This document shows positions 1 to 6,344 of a DNA stretch of 15,650 bases, one piece after another (the stretch's first letter is position 1; every line of letters begins with the position of its first letter). Origin of the DNA: Mailhella massiliensis. Its GTDB lineage: Bacteria; Desulfobacterota; Desulfovibrionia; Desulfovibrionales; Desulfovibrionaceae. The notes beneath the pieces were generated by a model. It saw nothing but the letters and a program-made list of their open reading frames with translations, was not told the origin of the DNA and made no database searches. The stretch is taken from positions 1-15,650 of the forward strand of contig NZ_DYZA01000142.1 in the NCBI RefSeq assembly GCF_020741395.1. Direction: 5' to 3'. The position numbers and the translations under genes are program-made.

Positions 1-1109
1 CCTCAACCATTGTTTCCCCTACACTTGAGGAATTCGACGCCAATGAAGAAGGCGACGCAAAATTCCGCAACGTCTGCTACGGTGCGCTGGGCACGGAAAA
101 CGCTTTCGCCCTGTGCGACGCCGTGAACAAACTGGAACAGGGCGCAGGCTCCATGGTGACAAGTTCCGGCCTTGCCGCCTGCACGCAATCGCTCCTGGCT
201 TTTGTGGGCGCGGGCGATCATGTGCTCATGCCCGACAGCGTCTACGGCCCGCAGCGCATGTTCTGCGAAAGCATATTGCGCCGCTTCGGGGTGGAAACCA
301 CCTATTACGACCCCAGAGCCGGCGCGGATGTGGACATTCTCATCAAGGCGAACACCCGCGTGGTGTACACGGAAGCTCCGGGTTCCCTCACCTTTGAGAT
401 GCAGGACATACCGGCCATAGTGAAGGCGGCCCACACCCACGGAGCCGTAGTCATCATGGACAATACCTGGGCCGGGCCCCTATACTTCAAGCCCCTTCTC
501 GCGGGGGTGGATATCTGTGTGGAGGCGGCCACCAAATTCATCGCCGGGCACTCCGACCTTGTCATGGGAGTCATCACGGCCCGCACGAAGGAGCTGTATC
601 TCCGCATGCGCGCCTTCTGCATGCAGATGGGAGAAATCGCCTCCCCGGACGACTGCTACCTCGCCCTGCGAGGCCTGCGCACCATGAAGGTCCGCATGGA
701 AAAGCAGTTTGCTCAGGCGCTCGCGCTGGCCCAATGGCTGGAAACGCGGCCGGAAGTACTCAAGGTGCTCTACCCTCCGCTCGAAAGTGATCCGGGGCAT
801 GCTCTCTGGGCACGCGACTTCACGGGAGGCGGCTCGCTCTTTTCCATTGTACTGCCGAAAATGGAGAAAAAGGCGGTGGCTGCCATGCTGAACGGATACA
901 GGCTGTTCAGCATAGGCGCAAGCTGGGGCGGGTTCGACAGCCTTGTGGAACACTGCCACCCCGAGCGCACGGCGCTGAAGCGCATCCCCCCCGTATGGAG
1001 CGAGGACAACTGCACCCTTGTGCGCTACGCCATAGGCCTGGAAGACGTGGACGAGCTTAAAGCCGACCTGGAAGAAGGCTTTGCACGCCTTCGCGCGGCC
1101 CTTGCCTGA
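1..1109 (+). CDS. metC: Cystathionine beta-lyase (PLP-dependent), 5' end missing
   Basis: The reading frame is open from base 3 and ends at TGA 1107-1109, giving 368 visible residues. The true start lies upstream of the window. The product is a Cys/Met-metabolism PLP enzyme that cleaves cystathionine to homocysteine, pyruvate and ammonia in the methionine pathway; it acts in the cytoplasm. Support in the sequence: an N-terminal STIVSPTLEEF stretch, then YGALGTENAFAL (the MetC-type YGRRGT region), EQGAGSMVTSSGLAA (cofactor phosphate-binding region), DNTWAGPLYFKPL and AATKFIAGHSDLVMG, where Lys (codon 534-536) is the Schiff-base lysine. The C-terminal GHALWARDFTGGGSLFS matches MetC rather than MetB/CGL. 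Since a full MetC is about 390-400 residues, only some 25-30 are missing. An internal GTG at 123 is not the start because conserved sequence continues upstream of it. A cystathionine gamma-lyase-like or C-S lyase activity is the main alternative. Confidence 0.93.
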   Translation, partial: STIVSPTLEEFDANEEGDAKFRNVCYGALGTENAFALCDAVNKLEQGAGSMVTSSGLAACTQSLLAFVGAGDHVLMPDSVYGPQRMFCESILRRFGVETTYYDPRAGADVDILIKANTRVVYTEAPGSLTFEMQDIPAIVKAAHTHGAVVIMDNTWAGPLYFKPLLAGVDICVEAATKFIAGHSDLVMGVITARTKELYLRMRAFCMQMGEIASPDDCYLALRGLRTMKVRMEKQFAQALALAQWLETRPEVLKVLYPPLESDPGHALWARDFTGGGSLFSIVLPKMEKKAVAAMLNGYRLFSIGASWGGFDSLVEHCHPERTALKRIPPVWSEDNCTLVRYAIGLEDVDELKADLEEGFARLRAALA

Positions 1110-1202
1110 AGCCCTGCCTCTTTGCTGGAGCGGCAGGGAGGGACAGAGCTTGTACAAAGCCGGAGGACGGGCACAAAAAAAGGGAAATGCCTCTTCCTTC
1201 CA

Positions 1203-1231
1203 TTGACAAAGTCAAGAACGGTTCCTATTTT
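1203..1231 (+). promoter_or_regulatory. Sigma70-type promoter of the HesB-like gene pair
   Basis: A perfect -35 box TTGACA (1203-1208) is separated by exactly 17 bases from a -10 box TATTTT (1226-1231). Transcription would start near 1238, leaving a short leader of about 24 bases before the ATG at 1262. A ribosome binding site GGAG (1252-1255) lies 6 bases before that ATG. This is the best-matching promoter I see in the window, and it argues that the following TGA-containing gene is expressed rather than decayed. Confidence 0.75.
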
Positions 1232-1261
1232 TACCCAAAACCATTTCTTCTGGAGACATAC

Positions 1262-1579
1262 ATGATTCATCTTTCCGAAGGAGCCCGGCAGGAGCTTGAG
1301 GCCTTTTTCGCCGACAAGCCCAAGGCCGGCATCCGCATCTATCTGGCCCCCGGCGGCTGAAGCGGCCCCCGTCTCGCCCTGGCTCTGGATGAGCCTACCG
1401 ACAATGACAAGGCCTTTGAAGTCAACGGGTTCACTTTCTGCATGGAATCATCGCTGCTGGAACGTATCGGCGGCGTAAGAATCGACGTGAGCTACATGGG
1501 TTTCATCGTCGACCCGGAAATCCCTCTTCAGAGCGGAGGCAGCTGCAGCACCTGCGGAAGCAGCTGCGGAAGCCACTGA
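1262..1579 (+). CDS. IscA/HesB-like selenoprotein (in-frame UGA = Sec33)
   Basis: Reading from ATG 1262 through an in-frame TGA at 1358-1360 to the TGA at 1577-1579 gives a 105-residue protein that aligns end to end with its neighbour at 1647-1982. The sequence around the TGA is IYLAPGG-U-SGPRLALALDEP; the neighbour has IYLAPGG-C-SGP, so UGA sits exactly at the first conserved Cys of the IscA/HesB fold (the GGCSG motif). HesB-like selenoproteins with Sec here are an established family. The C-terminus is Cys-rich (SCSTCGSSCGSH) in place of the usual C-x-C, so Sec33 plus these cysteines probably form a metal, Fe-S or redox site. A good promoter (1203-1231), a ribosome site (GGAG 1252-1255) and a bSECIS-like hairpin (1381-1395) all support translation. 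The exact role is unknown: Fe-S carrier or redox protein are both plausible. The alternative, a nonsense-mutated pseudogene, is unlikely because the frame is intact and conserved on both sides. Standard gene calling would miss or split this gene. Confidence 0.88.
1358..1395 (+). promoter_or_regulatory. Sec codon with bSECIS-like hairpin
   Basis: Downstream of the UGA (1358-1360), bases 1381-1395 form a perfect 5-bp stem, GGCUC pairing with GAGCC, around a 5-base loop UGGAU (1386-1390). The loop begins 25 bases after the UGA, and a G is present in the first two loop positions. Both points fit the known bacterial SECIS layout, in which a short apical stem-loop within the coding region is bound by SelB. 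The stem is short and its lower part is not obvious by eye, so the assignment rests on position plus the selenoprotein call. Confidence 0.6.
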
Positions 1580-1646
1580 TACCGTAGTCTTCCAAGGTTT
1601 TCTGGGGCATGGCCCCATATGACCTTCTTACTTCACGGAGCACACT

Positions 1647-1982
1647 GTGTTTACTCTCACCGAAAGCGCCCGCACCGAGCTTGACGCCTTTTTCGCCGAC
1701 AAGGAAAAATCCGCCATCCGCCTCTATCTCGCTCCCGGAGGTTGCAGCGGCCCCCGTATCGGCCTTGCCCTTGACGAGCCCAACGAACAGGATTTCGTCA
1801 CCGAGCAGGATGGTTACACCTTCTGCGCGACCAAGGAGCTGTGGGCTACCATAGGCGGAGCCACGGTCGATGCCAGCCCCATGGGCTTTCTCGTCACCCC
1901 TGAAATCCCCCTGCCCAGCATGGGCGGCTGCGGCTGCTCCAGCTGCGGTACCGGCACCTGTGGCGGCGGCTGCCATCACTGA
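1647..1982 (+). CDS. IscA/HesB-like protein, cysteine paralogue
   Basis: This 111-residue protein starts at GTG 1647, chosen because a CGGAG ribosome site (1636-1640) lies 6 bases upstream and the N-terminus (FTLTESARTELDAFF) then aligns with the selenoprotein next door. It keeps Cys in the LAPGGCSGPRIGLALDEP motif where the first gene has Sec. The tail is a run of cysteines (MGGCGCSSCGTGTCGGGCHH, seven Cys including the CGC pair, plus two terminal His), richer than in the first copy. IscA/HesB proteins carry iron or Fe-S clusters on such cysteines; binding is inferred here. Only 67 bases separate the two genes and no T-tract terminator lies between them, so they are probably co-transcribed from 1203-1231 and stopped at 2056-2088. 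The pair looks like a tandem duplication in which one copy kept or gained Sec. Confidence 0.9.
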   Translation: MFTLTESARTELDAFFADKEKSAIRLYLAPGGCSGPRIGLALDEPNEQDFVTEQDGYTFCATKELWATIGGATVDASPMGFLVTPEIPLPSMGGCGCSSCGTGTCGGGCHH

Positions 1983-2023
1983 TGCCCCGGCGGGGCCGTT
2001 TTCCCGGCGGCTCCGTACATGTC

Positions 2024-2042
2024 ATACCGCATCGTGCGGTAT
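2024..2042. repeat. Perfect 8-bp hairpin in the 3' untranslated region
   Basis: ATACCGCA (2024-2031) pairs with TGCGGTAT (2035-2042) across a 3-base loop. It lies about 40 bases after the stop of the Cys-type HesB-like gene and just ahead of the terminator at 2056-2088. No T-run follows, so it is probably not a terminator by itself; a role in protecting the mRNA 3' end is possible. Confidence 0.5.
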
Positions 2043-2055
2043 TCCCGTATGACAG

Positions 2056-2097
2056 ACAGGCCGCCCTGCAAAAAGCACGGCGGCCTGTTCTCTTTCC
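2056..2097 (+). terminator. Intrinsic terminator after the HesB-like pair
   Basis: A perfect 10-bp GC-rich stem, ACAGGCCGCC (2056-2065) with GGCGGCCTGT (2079-2088), encloses a loop that can form three further pairs (TGC/GCA) around AAAAA. A pyrimidine-rich tail TCTCTTTCC follows. It separates the HesB-like transcription unit from the racemase gene. Confidence 0.8.
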
Positions 2098-2233
2098 TGC
2101 GGGACGATTTTCGATATGCCCCGCGAAAGCCCGTCGGAAAAACGCTTACGCTCCTTCATTTTCTTCCGCCCGGGGGAAAAACGTCCGTTCTCCCCCGCTT
2201 CTTTTCCGCCCATCCCAGCGCCGAGGAAAAAAC

Positions 2234-3082
2234 ATGTACGACTTCTGGAAAATGACTCCCGGAGGAAACCCCACCATACTACTGAGAGCCGAGGATTTCC
2301 CGCAGCATCTCCGCGCTCCTGTAGCCGGGGCAGTCATGGACGGCCAGCATCTCGGCGCGGAACAGGTAGGCTATGTGCGCCTTTCGGAAAAACCCCGGCT
2401 GGACATGATGGGCGGGGAGTTCTGCCTCAACGCCACGCGCTGCTTTGCCGTGCTTCTTGCTTCGCAGGGTCTCCTGGAAAAAGAAGGGGAAGCCTTTCAA
2501 GGCAGGGTGGAGGTTTCCGGCGTGCCCGGCGATGTGGCCGTACGCGTGCTCCCCGGGCAAAACGCCCTGCCCTTTGCCGAAGCCTGCCTGAGTTTCGCCT
2601 CCCTGCCCCGCCCGGAATCCTTCCCGGGCGGCCTCAGCCTTATCCGCGTGCCGGGCATCGCCCATATCGTGCAGCAAGGCCCCCTTCCCTGCGAAAATAA
2701 CCTGCCGCAGTTCTGTGAAAGGCAGCGCGAGAGATGCGGAGTCGGTAGAGAGGAAGCCGTGGGGCACTTGTGGCTTTCCCCGCCGGAGGAAGAGCACGGC
2801 ACGGCAAAGGCAGACCTTTACCCCGTGGTATGGGTACGCGACACCGCCACCCTCTGCCGCGAAAGCGCCTGCGGGTCAGGCACGCTTGCCTGCGCCCTGG
2901 CGCTGCATGAAAAGCTCCGCGTCACCCGCTCCGCCATACGCCAGCCCAGCGGCTGCTTTCTCAGCGTGCGCATGGAGGAGAAAAACGAGGGCTGGGAGGT
3001 CTGGGTTGGCGGTCCTGTACGCATGACGGCGCACGGGCAGACCGACCTCACCGGCCTTATGCCTCCCGTTCATACTTTGTAA
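2234..3082 (+). CDS. DapF/CntK-like cofactor-independent amino acid racemase
   Basis: This 282-residue protein starts at ATG 2234, preceded by GAGGA (2223-2227). The frame stays open further upstream to 1982, but that stretch contains a strong terminator and lacks conserved sequence. It belongs to the diaminopimelate-epimerase fold superfamily, which inverts an amino acid alpha-carbon with two cysteines and no cofactor. Both are present: Cys64 in GGEFCLNATRCFA and Cys213 in ESACGSGTLACA. The overall pattern resembles CntK, the histidine racemase of staphylopine-type metallophore synthesis, more than true DapF: N-terminal WKMTPGGNPTIL (CntK has KYNPSGNMTIL), AEQVGY, GGEFCLNAT (CntK GNEFCGNAT), RQPSGCFLSV (CntK HQPGGSILV) and a GPVRMTAHG ending. 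The comparison is from memory. The usual partners CntL and CntM are not in the window. Substrate is therefore uncertain: histidine, diaminopimelate or another amino acid. Confidence 0.75.
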   Translation: MYDFWKMTPGGNPTILLRAEDFPQHLRAPVAGAVMDGQHLGAEQVGYVRLSEKPRLDMMGGEFCLNATRCFAVLLASQGLLEKEGEAFQGRVEVSGVPGDVAVRVLPGQNALPFAEACLSFASLPRPESFPGGLSLIRVPGIAHIVQQGPLPCENNLPQFCERQRERCGVGREEAVGHLWLSPPEEEHGTAKADLYPVVWVRDTATLCRESACGSGTLACALALHEKLRVTRSAIRQPSGCFLSVRMEEKNEGWEVWVGGPVRMTAHGQTDLTGLMPPVHTL

Positions 3083-3116
3083 CAGAGAAGAAGGCTCTTT
3101 TCCCTTGCCAAGAAGC

Positions 3117-3145
3117 ACAGGATGATTAGAGTTAAGCCATCCTGT
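3117..3145. repeat. Perfect 8-bp inverted repeat upstream of the zinc-ribbon gene
   Basis: ACAGGATG (3117-3124) pairs with CATCCTGT (3138-3145) around a 13-base AT-rich loop, in the 94-base gap between the racemase and the zinc-ribbon gene. No T-tract follows. It could be a leader hairpin or an operator; nothing decides between them. Confidence 0.4.
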
Positions 3146-3176
3146 TCACGACTCCAGCCCTGTGAGGGTTCCCTTC

Positions 3177-3590
3177 ATGCTCTGCCCCAACTGCCACGCC
3201 GCCATACCCGACAACAGCACCTCCTGCCCCAGCTGCGGCCAGCCCGTCATCCATGCCCGCGAAGTGATGGATGCGGAACTGCTGGACAGGCCCGGCCGGG
3301 AACAGCGCGGCAATTTCCACCAGCGCGTGGTCTTCATGCAGTCCCATTCCAGTCAGATTCTGCCTTCCTGCCAGATGGGCATCATCACCCTCGCCCTGGC
3401 CTTTGCCATGGGCCTGAAATTCGGCCTGCTGGCCTGCATCGGCTTTCTGGTCTTCGCGGGCATAGCGCGCGTCATAACCTTTGCCGTCAACATCCAGCTC
3501 ATGATGATGGGCAGATCCATCAATCCCCTGATTCTGCAGATTGTTTCCTGGTTCTGCTGCTGGAGCCTCGTGGCATGGCTCGCTTCCTGA
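3177..3590 (+). CDS. Small zinc-ribbon integral membrane protein
   Basis: This 137-residue protein starts at ATG 3177 with TGAGGG (3163-3168) about 8 bases ahead. A GTG at 3162 in frame would add five residues but overlaps that ribosome site. Two CxxC knuckles (Cys3/Cys6 and Cys17/Cys20, from CPNC and CPSC) form a classic N-terminal zinc ribbon. A polar linker runs to about residue 62, followed by three hydrophobic segments: roughly 67-82, 84-106 and 116-135. Basic residues between the segments are few. Such proteins are common in bacteria and have no assigned biochemical role; I do not recognise a specific family. It stands alone, with a possible terminator directly after it at 3601-3627. 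Confidence 0.75.
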   Translation: MLCPNCHAAIPDNSTSCPSCGQPVIHAREVMDAELLDRPGREQRGNFHQRVVFMQSHSSQILPSCQMGIITLALAFAMGLKFGLLACIGFLVFAGIARVITFAVNIQLMMMGRSINPLILQIVSWFCCWSLVAWLAS

Positions 3591-3600
3591 CGGAGCCTTG

Positions 3601-3630
3601 ACGGGCATGCTTTCCCGACATGCCCGTTTG
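3601..3630 (+). terminator. Probable terminator hairpin after the zinc-ribbon gene
   Basis: ACGGGCATG (3601-3609) pairs perfectly with CATGCCCGT (3619-3627) around a 9-base loop, 10 bases after the stop codon. Only TTTGG follows, so the T-tract is weak and termination may be partial. Confidence 0.5.
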
Positions 3631-3794
3631 GCATTCCGGCCGTGCTTTGCCGGCGTTCCCTTCCGGCACGAAAATACTTCCGGAAAATCTTGCATGCCGC
3701 AGAAAAAACGCCTCTTCTTTGTCCGTCTTTTTCCACCCCGGAGCTTCCCATCAAAAGACGGTGCCCCATCTATTTCCTTTTTTACAGGTGATCC

Positions 3795-4463
3795 ATGCCA
3801 CTTCTCGCCCCTTCCCTGGCCGAATACCTTTTTCTCGACCTCGACGGCACGCTGACAGATCCTTCGGAAGGCATTACCCGGGGCGTCATGTACGCACTGG
3901 AACACTTCGGCATCCATGAAGAAGACCCTCGCAGGCTCTATCCCTTCATCGGTCCGCCTCTTTACGATTCCTTCATGCGCCACTACGGCTTCGACCTTGC
4001 CTCAGCCTACAAGGCCATTGAATACTTTCAAGAATACTACGGGCAGCGGGGCATGTATGAAAACGTGCCCTACCCCGGCGTCAAAGAGCTTCTCTACCGC
4101 TGGCAGGAGGAGGGCCGCAAACTCGTGCTCGCCACATCCAAGCCGGAAGTCTTCGCCGTGCGTATTCTGGAACGCTTCGGCATGGCCGGAGCCTTTCTCC
4201 TTATGGCCGGGGGCGATGTTGAGGAAAAGCGCGTGGAAAAAAAGCTCGTCATAGGCTACGCCATGGAAAAACTCGGCCTTTCCTCTGCCGAGGATTGCCT
4301 CATGATAGGCGACCGAAAGTTCGACGTACTCGGCGCAGAGCAGCACGGCATCCCCACTCTCGGCGTGCTCTACGGCTTCGGCAGCCGGAAAGAACTTTCC
4401 GGGGCCGGAGCCTCGTGGCTCGCCGGATCCGTGGCGGAGCTTGAAGAGCTCATGCGGCGCTGA
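3795..4463 (+). CDS. HAD-family hydrolase, phosphoglycolate-phosphatase-like
   Basis: This 222-residue protein carries all HAD phosphatase motifs. Motif I is LFLDLDGTLTD with the nucleophile Asp15 and acid/base Asp17, motif II is Thr114/Ser115 in ATSKP, the motif III lysine lies in the VEKKLVIG region, and motif IV is MIGDRKFDVLGA with Asp173 and Asp177. The helical cap (about residues 25-90) puts it in the Gph/PgmB-like subgroup. That subgroup hydrolyses small phosphate esters such as 2-phosphoglycolate or nucleoside monophosphates, and the substrate cannot be told from sequence alone. Start ATG 3795 follows an AGGTGA (3786-3791) at rather short spacing. The stop codon is only 3 bases from the end of the opposing gene, so the two converge without room for a terminator between them and may interfere. 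Confidence 0.88.
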   Translation: MPLLAPSLAEYLFLDLDGTLTDPSEGITRGVMYALEHFGIHEEDPRRLYPFIGPPLYDSFMRHYGFDLASAYKAIEYFQEYYGQRGMYENVPYPGVKELLYRWQEEGRKLVLATSKPEVFAVRILERFGMAGAFLLMAGGDVEEKRVEKKLVIGYAMEKLGLSSAEDCLMIGDRKFDVLGAEQHGIPTLGVLYGFGSRKELSGAGASWLAGSVAELEELMRR

Positions 4464-4466
4464 ACC

Positions 4467-4901
4467 TTATTCCATCCTTTCCATGAGGACGGTGGTACCG
4501 TCCTTCAGGGCGGACAGATCTTCCATGCCCGATTCCACGCGCCCCAGAGGGACAAGCCCTCGGGAATGGCGGAAATCCCGGTAGAAAACAGCCAGGTTGC
4601 CCCATGGCGCATAGTAAGTGAAGCTTCCTTCCGAAGGATCGCAACTGGAAGGAGAGCCTTCCGTATCCAGTCTTTCCGGCAGATAGGCAATTTTTTCCGT
4701 GCCGTTGTAATCTTCAAAGGTGACGGTTAAGGGCAATCCTGCCGCAAAATCACGGCTTGCCGGATGATCTTCCAAAAGTACCACGGCTTCCCCGCCCGCA
4801 AAGCTCAGGTGTACCCTCTGACCGGCCCCCTCTTCGGCCAGAGCGTTGCCGCAATATCCCATCCAGGCCGCGACGGCCAGCGTCAGAATAGGTTTCTTCA
4901 T
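4467..4901 (-). CDS. Secreted cyclophilin-like domain protein
   Basis: The start is the ATG at 4901 (minus strand), which has a strong AAGGAG (4908-4913 on the minus strand) and begins a textbook signal peptide: MKKP, a hydrophobic core to about residue 17, then NALA-EE with an A-x-A cleavage site after Ala22. An upstream ATG at 4967 would bury this signal and is rejected. The mature part of about 122 residues matches the bacterial cyclophilin-like beta-barrel family (Pfam Cyclophil_like2): ASRDFAAGLPLTVTFEDYNG, then TEKIAYLPERL, YYAPWGNLAVFYRDF and RGLVPLGRVESG. Proline isomerase activity is not established for this family. The protein is probably periplasmic. The sequence around Cys17 (MGYC) does not fit a lipobox, so a lipoprotein is unlikely. 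Confidence 0.85.
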   Translation of the reverse strand: MKKPILTLAVAAWMGYCGNALAEEGAGQRVHLSFAGGEAVVLLEDHPASRDFAAGLPLTVTFEDYNGTEKIAYLPERLDTEGSPSSCDPSEGSFTYYAPWGNLAVFYRDFRHSRGLVPLGRVESGMEDLSALKDGTTVLMERME

Positions 4902-5252
4902 CGTACACTCCTTGCGCGGCTGCCCTACCGCGCTTTTTTTGTTTTCATGCCGTCTGCCGGAAAACACCCCTTTTGCTCCCCGTCAACGGAAGCCTGTTCC
5001 GGCAATCCCGGGCCTGTAACAAGAGTACGGAGTTCTCCTTCGCACATGAAGATACGCTTCTTGCAAATTCTTGCCCGATTCTTCCGACACAGGCAAGACA
5101 TACAGGAAAGGCACGGAAATATACCTTCGGAAAAAAATGGCGTATGTTTTTTGCGCAGCCCGCAGTTTCCCGCATCTCCGAAACGCTGCCGCTCGGCCTG
5201 ACACGGCCCTTCCCGCCTCAAGGCGCCCGTTTCCTTAAAAACAGGAGAATCC
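4902..5252. other. Divergent intergenic spacer
   Basis: These 351 bases separate two divergently transcribed genes and so should carry both their promoters. I see no convincing -35/-10 pair on either strand, no conserved ORF and no strong hairpin. The two ribosome sites at its edges (AAGGAG for the minus gene, AGGAG at 5243-5247 for the plus gene) are the only clear signals. Confidence 0.5.
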
Positions 5253-6230
5253 ATGCCCCGCCCGCATATTCAAGGCGCAGAAACGCCCCTTGTGATTTCC
5301 GCCAGCCGCGCCACGGATATTCCCGCCTTCCACGGCGCGTGGTTCATGGGGCGGCTGAAGGCCGGATTCTGCCGGAGGAAAAACCCGTTCAACGCCGTTC
5401 AGGAAAGCCTCATTTCCTTTGAAAAGACGCGGGTATTCGTTTTCTGGAGCAAAAATCCGGCCCCTTTTCTGCCTGAGCTCGACGCCATACGAGACGCGGG
5501 CTTTTCCTTCTACTTCCAGTTCACGCTCAACGACTATGAAAAAGAAGGCCTGGAAATGCGCCTTCCTTCCCTGGGCGCAAGAATAGACACCTTCAAACGC
5601 CTTGCCGATACTCTCGGCCCGCAGCGCGTCGTCTGGCGCTTCGACCCCTTCATCCTGGGCGGCGGCCTGAGCGTGGAAGGCCTGCTGGAGCGCGTGAACC
5701 GGCTGGGCAGGGAGCTTTCCCCCTTTACCGACAAGCTGGTCTTCAGCTTTTTGGACATGTACCAAAAAACGGCAAGGGCGCTGCGCAAGATAAACGCCGG
5801 CTTCCGCGCCCCTTCGGAAGAGGAAATGCACCGGCTTGCGCAAGGCCTGGCAGAGGTGAACCGCTCCTGGCCTCAACCTCTTGCGCTTGCCTCCTGCGCC
5901 GAACCTGTAAACCTTTGCGCCTACGGCATAGAAAAAAACGCCTGTATCGACGCAAGGCTCATCGCCCGTCTGTGCCCTGACGATGAAGACATGCAAAAAG
6001 CGCTGCACCCGACAGGCAGACGACTCTCCCTCCTGCCCGCCGCGCAGAAGCCCCCCAGGGACGCGGGGCAGCGCAGAGCCTGCGGCTGCTTTCCCAGCAA
6101 GGACATAGGGGCCTACAACACCTGTCCGCACCTTTGCGCCTACTGCTATGCCAATCTTTCGGAAACTCTGGTGAAAAAGAATATGGCCCTCTGCCGCCTC
6201 ATGCCGGAAGCAAGGGAATCGCTGCTTTAA
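5253..6230 (+). CDS. DUF1848 family protein with C-terminal CX3CX2C motif
   Basis: This 325-residue protein starts at ATG 5253, 5 bases after AGGAG (5243-5247). It matches the DUF1848 family: N-terminal VISASRATDIPAFHGAWFM, then FVFWSKNPAPFLPEL, FYFQFTLNDYEKEGLE and VVWRFDPFIL, consistent with a TIM-barrel-like order of strands. The C-terminal end holds a cysteine cluster: Cys277 and Cys279 (CGC), then Cys291, Cys295 and Cys298 in NTCPHLCAYCYAN. The last three have the CX3CX2C spacing that binds a [4Fe-4S] cluster in radical-SAM enzymes, but here they come at the end rather than the start of the chain. The family has no settled biochemical function as far as I know. The resemblance of the cysteine region to radical-SAM proteins such as spore photoproduct lyase is seen; radical-SAM activity is an inference. 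It appears to be a single-gene unit. Confidence 0.85.
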   Translation: MPRPHIQGAETPLVISASRATDIPAFHGAWFMGRLKAGFCRRKNPFNAVQESLISFEKTRVFVFWSKNPAPFLPELDAIRDAGFSFYFQFTLNDYEKEGLEMRLPSLGARIDTFKRLADTLGPQRVVWRFDPFILGGGLSVEGLLERVNRLGRELSPFTDKLVFSFLDMYQKTARALRKINAGFRAPSEEEMHRLAQGLAEVNRSWPQPLALASCAEPVNLCAYGIEKNACIDARLIARLCPDDEDMQKALHPTGRRLSLLPAAQKPPRDAGQRRACGCFPSKDIGAYNTCPHLCAYCYANLSETLVKKNMALCRLMPEARESLL

Positions 6231-6297
6231 AAACGGCATACGCTTATAAGCCGCAACTCCCGCTCAGGAAGCAAACACAGGCTGTTTTTCGCTCCTC

Positions 6298-6344
6298 GGC
6301 TCAAAGGCGGCTCTTTGCCGAACCGGAAGAGCCGTCTTTGAGCC
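6298..6344. repeat. Long near-perfect hairpin, 18-bp arms
   Basis: Bases 6298-6315 (beginning GGCTCAAAGG) pair with 6327-6344 (ending CTTTGAGCC) over 18 positions with a single G-T wobble. The 11-base loop can close three more pairs (CCG/CGG). A competing pairing exists just outside: CCTCGGC (6294-6300) with GCCGAGG (6347-6353). No T-tract follows on either strand, so it is not a standard intrinsic terminator. It sits 68 bases after the DUF1848 stop and 167 bases before the addB-like gene. Confidence 0.7.

Noticed and set aside
1112..1138. Hairpin CCCTGCC/GGCAGGG as a terminator for the cystathionine lyase gene
   Set aside because: The 7-bp stem is real but has a 13-base loop and no T-tract after it, so it was not listed as a terminator.
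1358..1360. TGA as a true stop or nonsense mutation making the first HesB-like gene a pseudogene
   Set aside because: The frame continues intact for 72 more conserved codons, the TGA falls exactly on the known Sec/Cys position, and expression signals plus a SECIS-like hairpin are present.
1982..2233. N-terminal extension of the racemase frame back to 1982
   Set aside because: This stretch contains the terminator at 2056-2097, has no conserved sequence, and a good ribosome site precedes the ATG at 2234.
3132..3983. Minus-strand open frame of 283 codons opposite the zinc-ribbon and HAD genes
   Set aside because: It runs across two well-supported plus-strand genes and their spacer and has low-complexity composition.
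5235..6239. Long minus-strand open frame (334 codons) opposite the DUF1848 gene
   Set aside because: It is a GC-rich mirror of the real gene, with no recognisable domain; the plus strand has strong family motifs.
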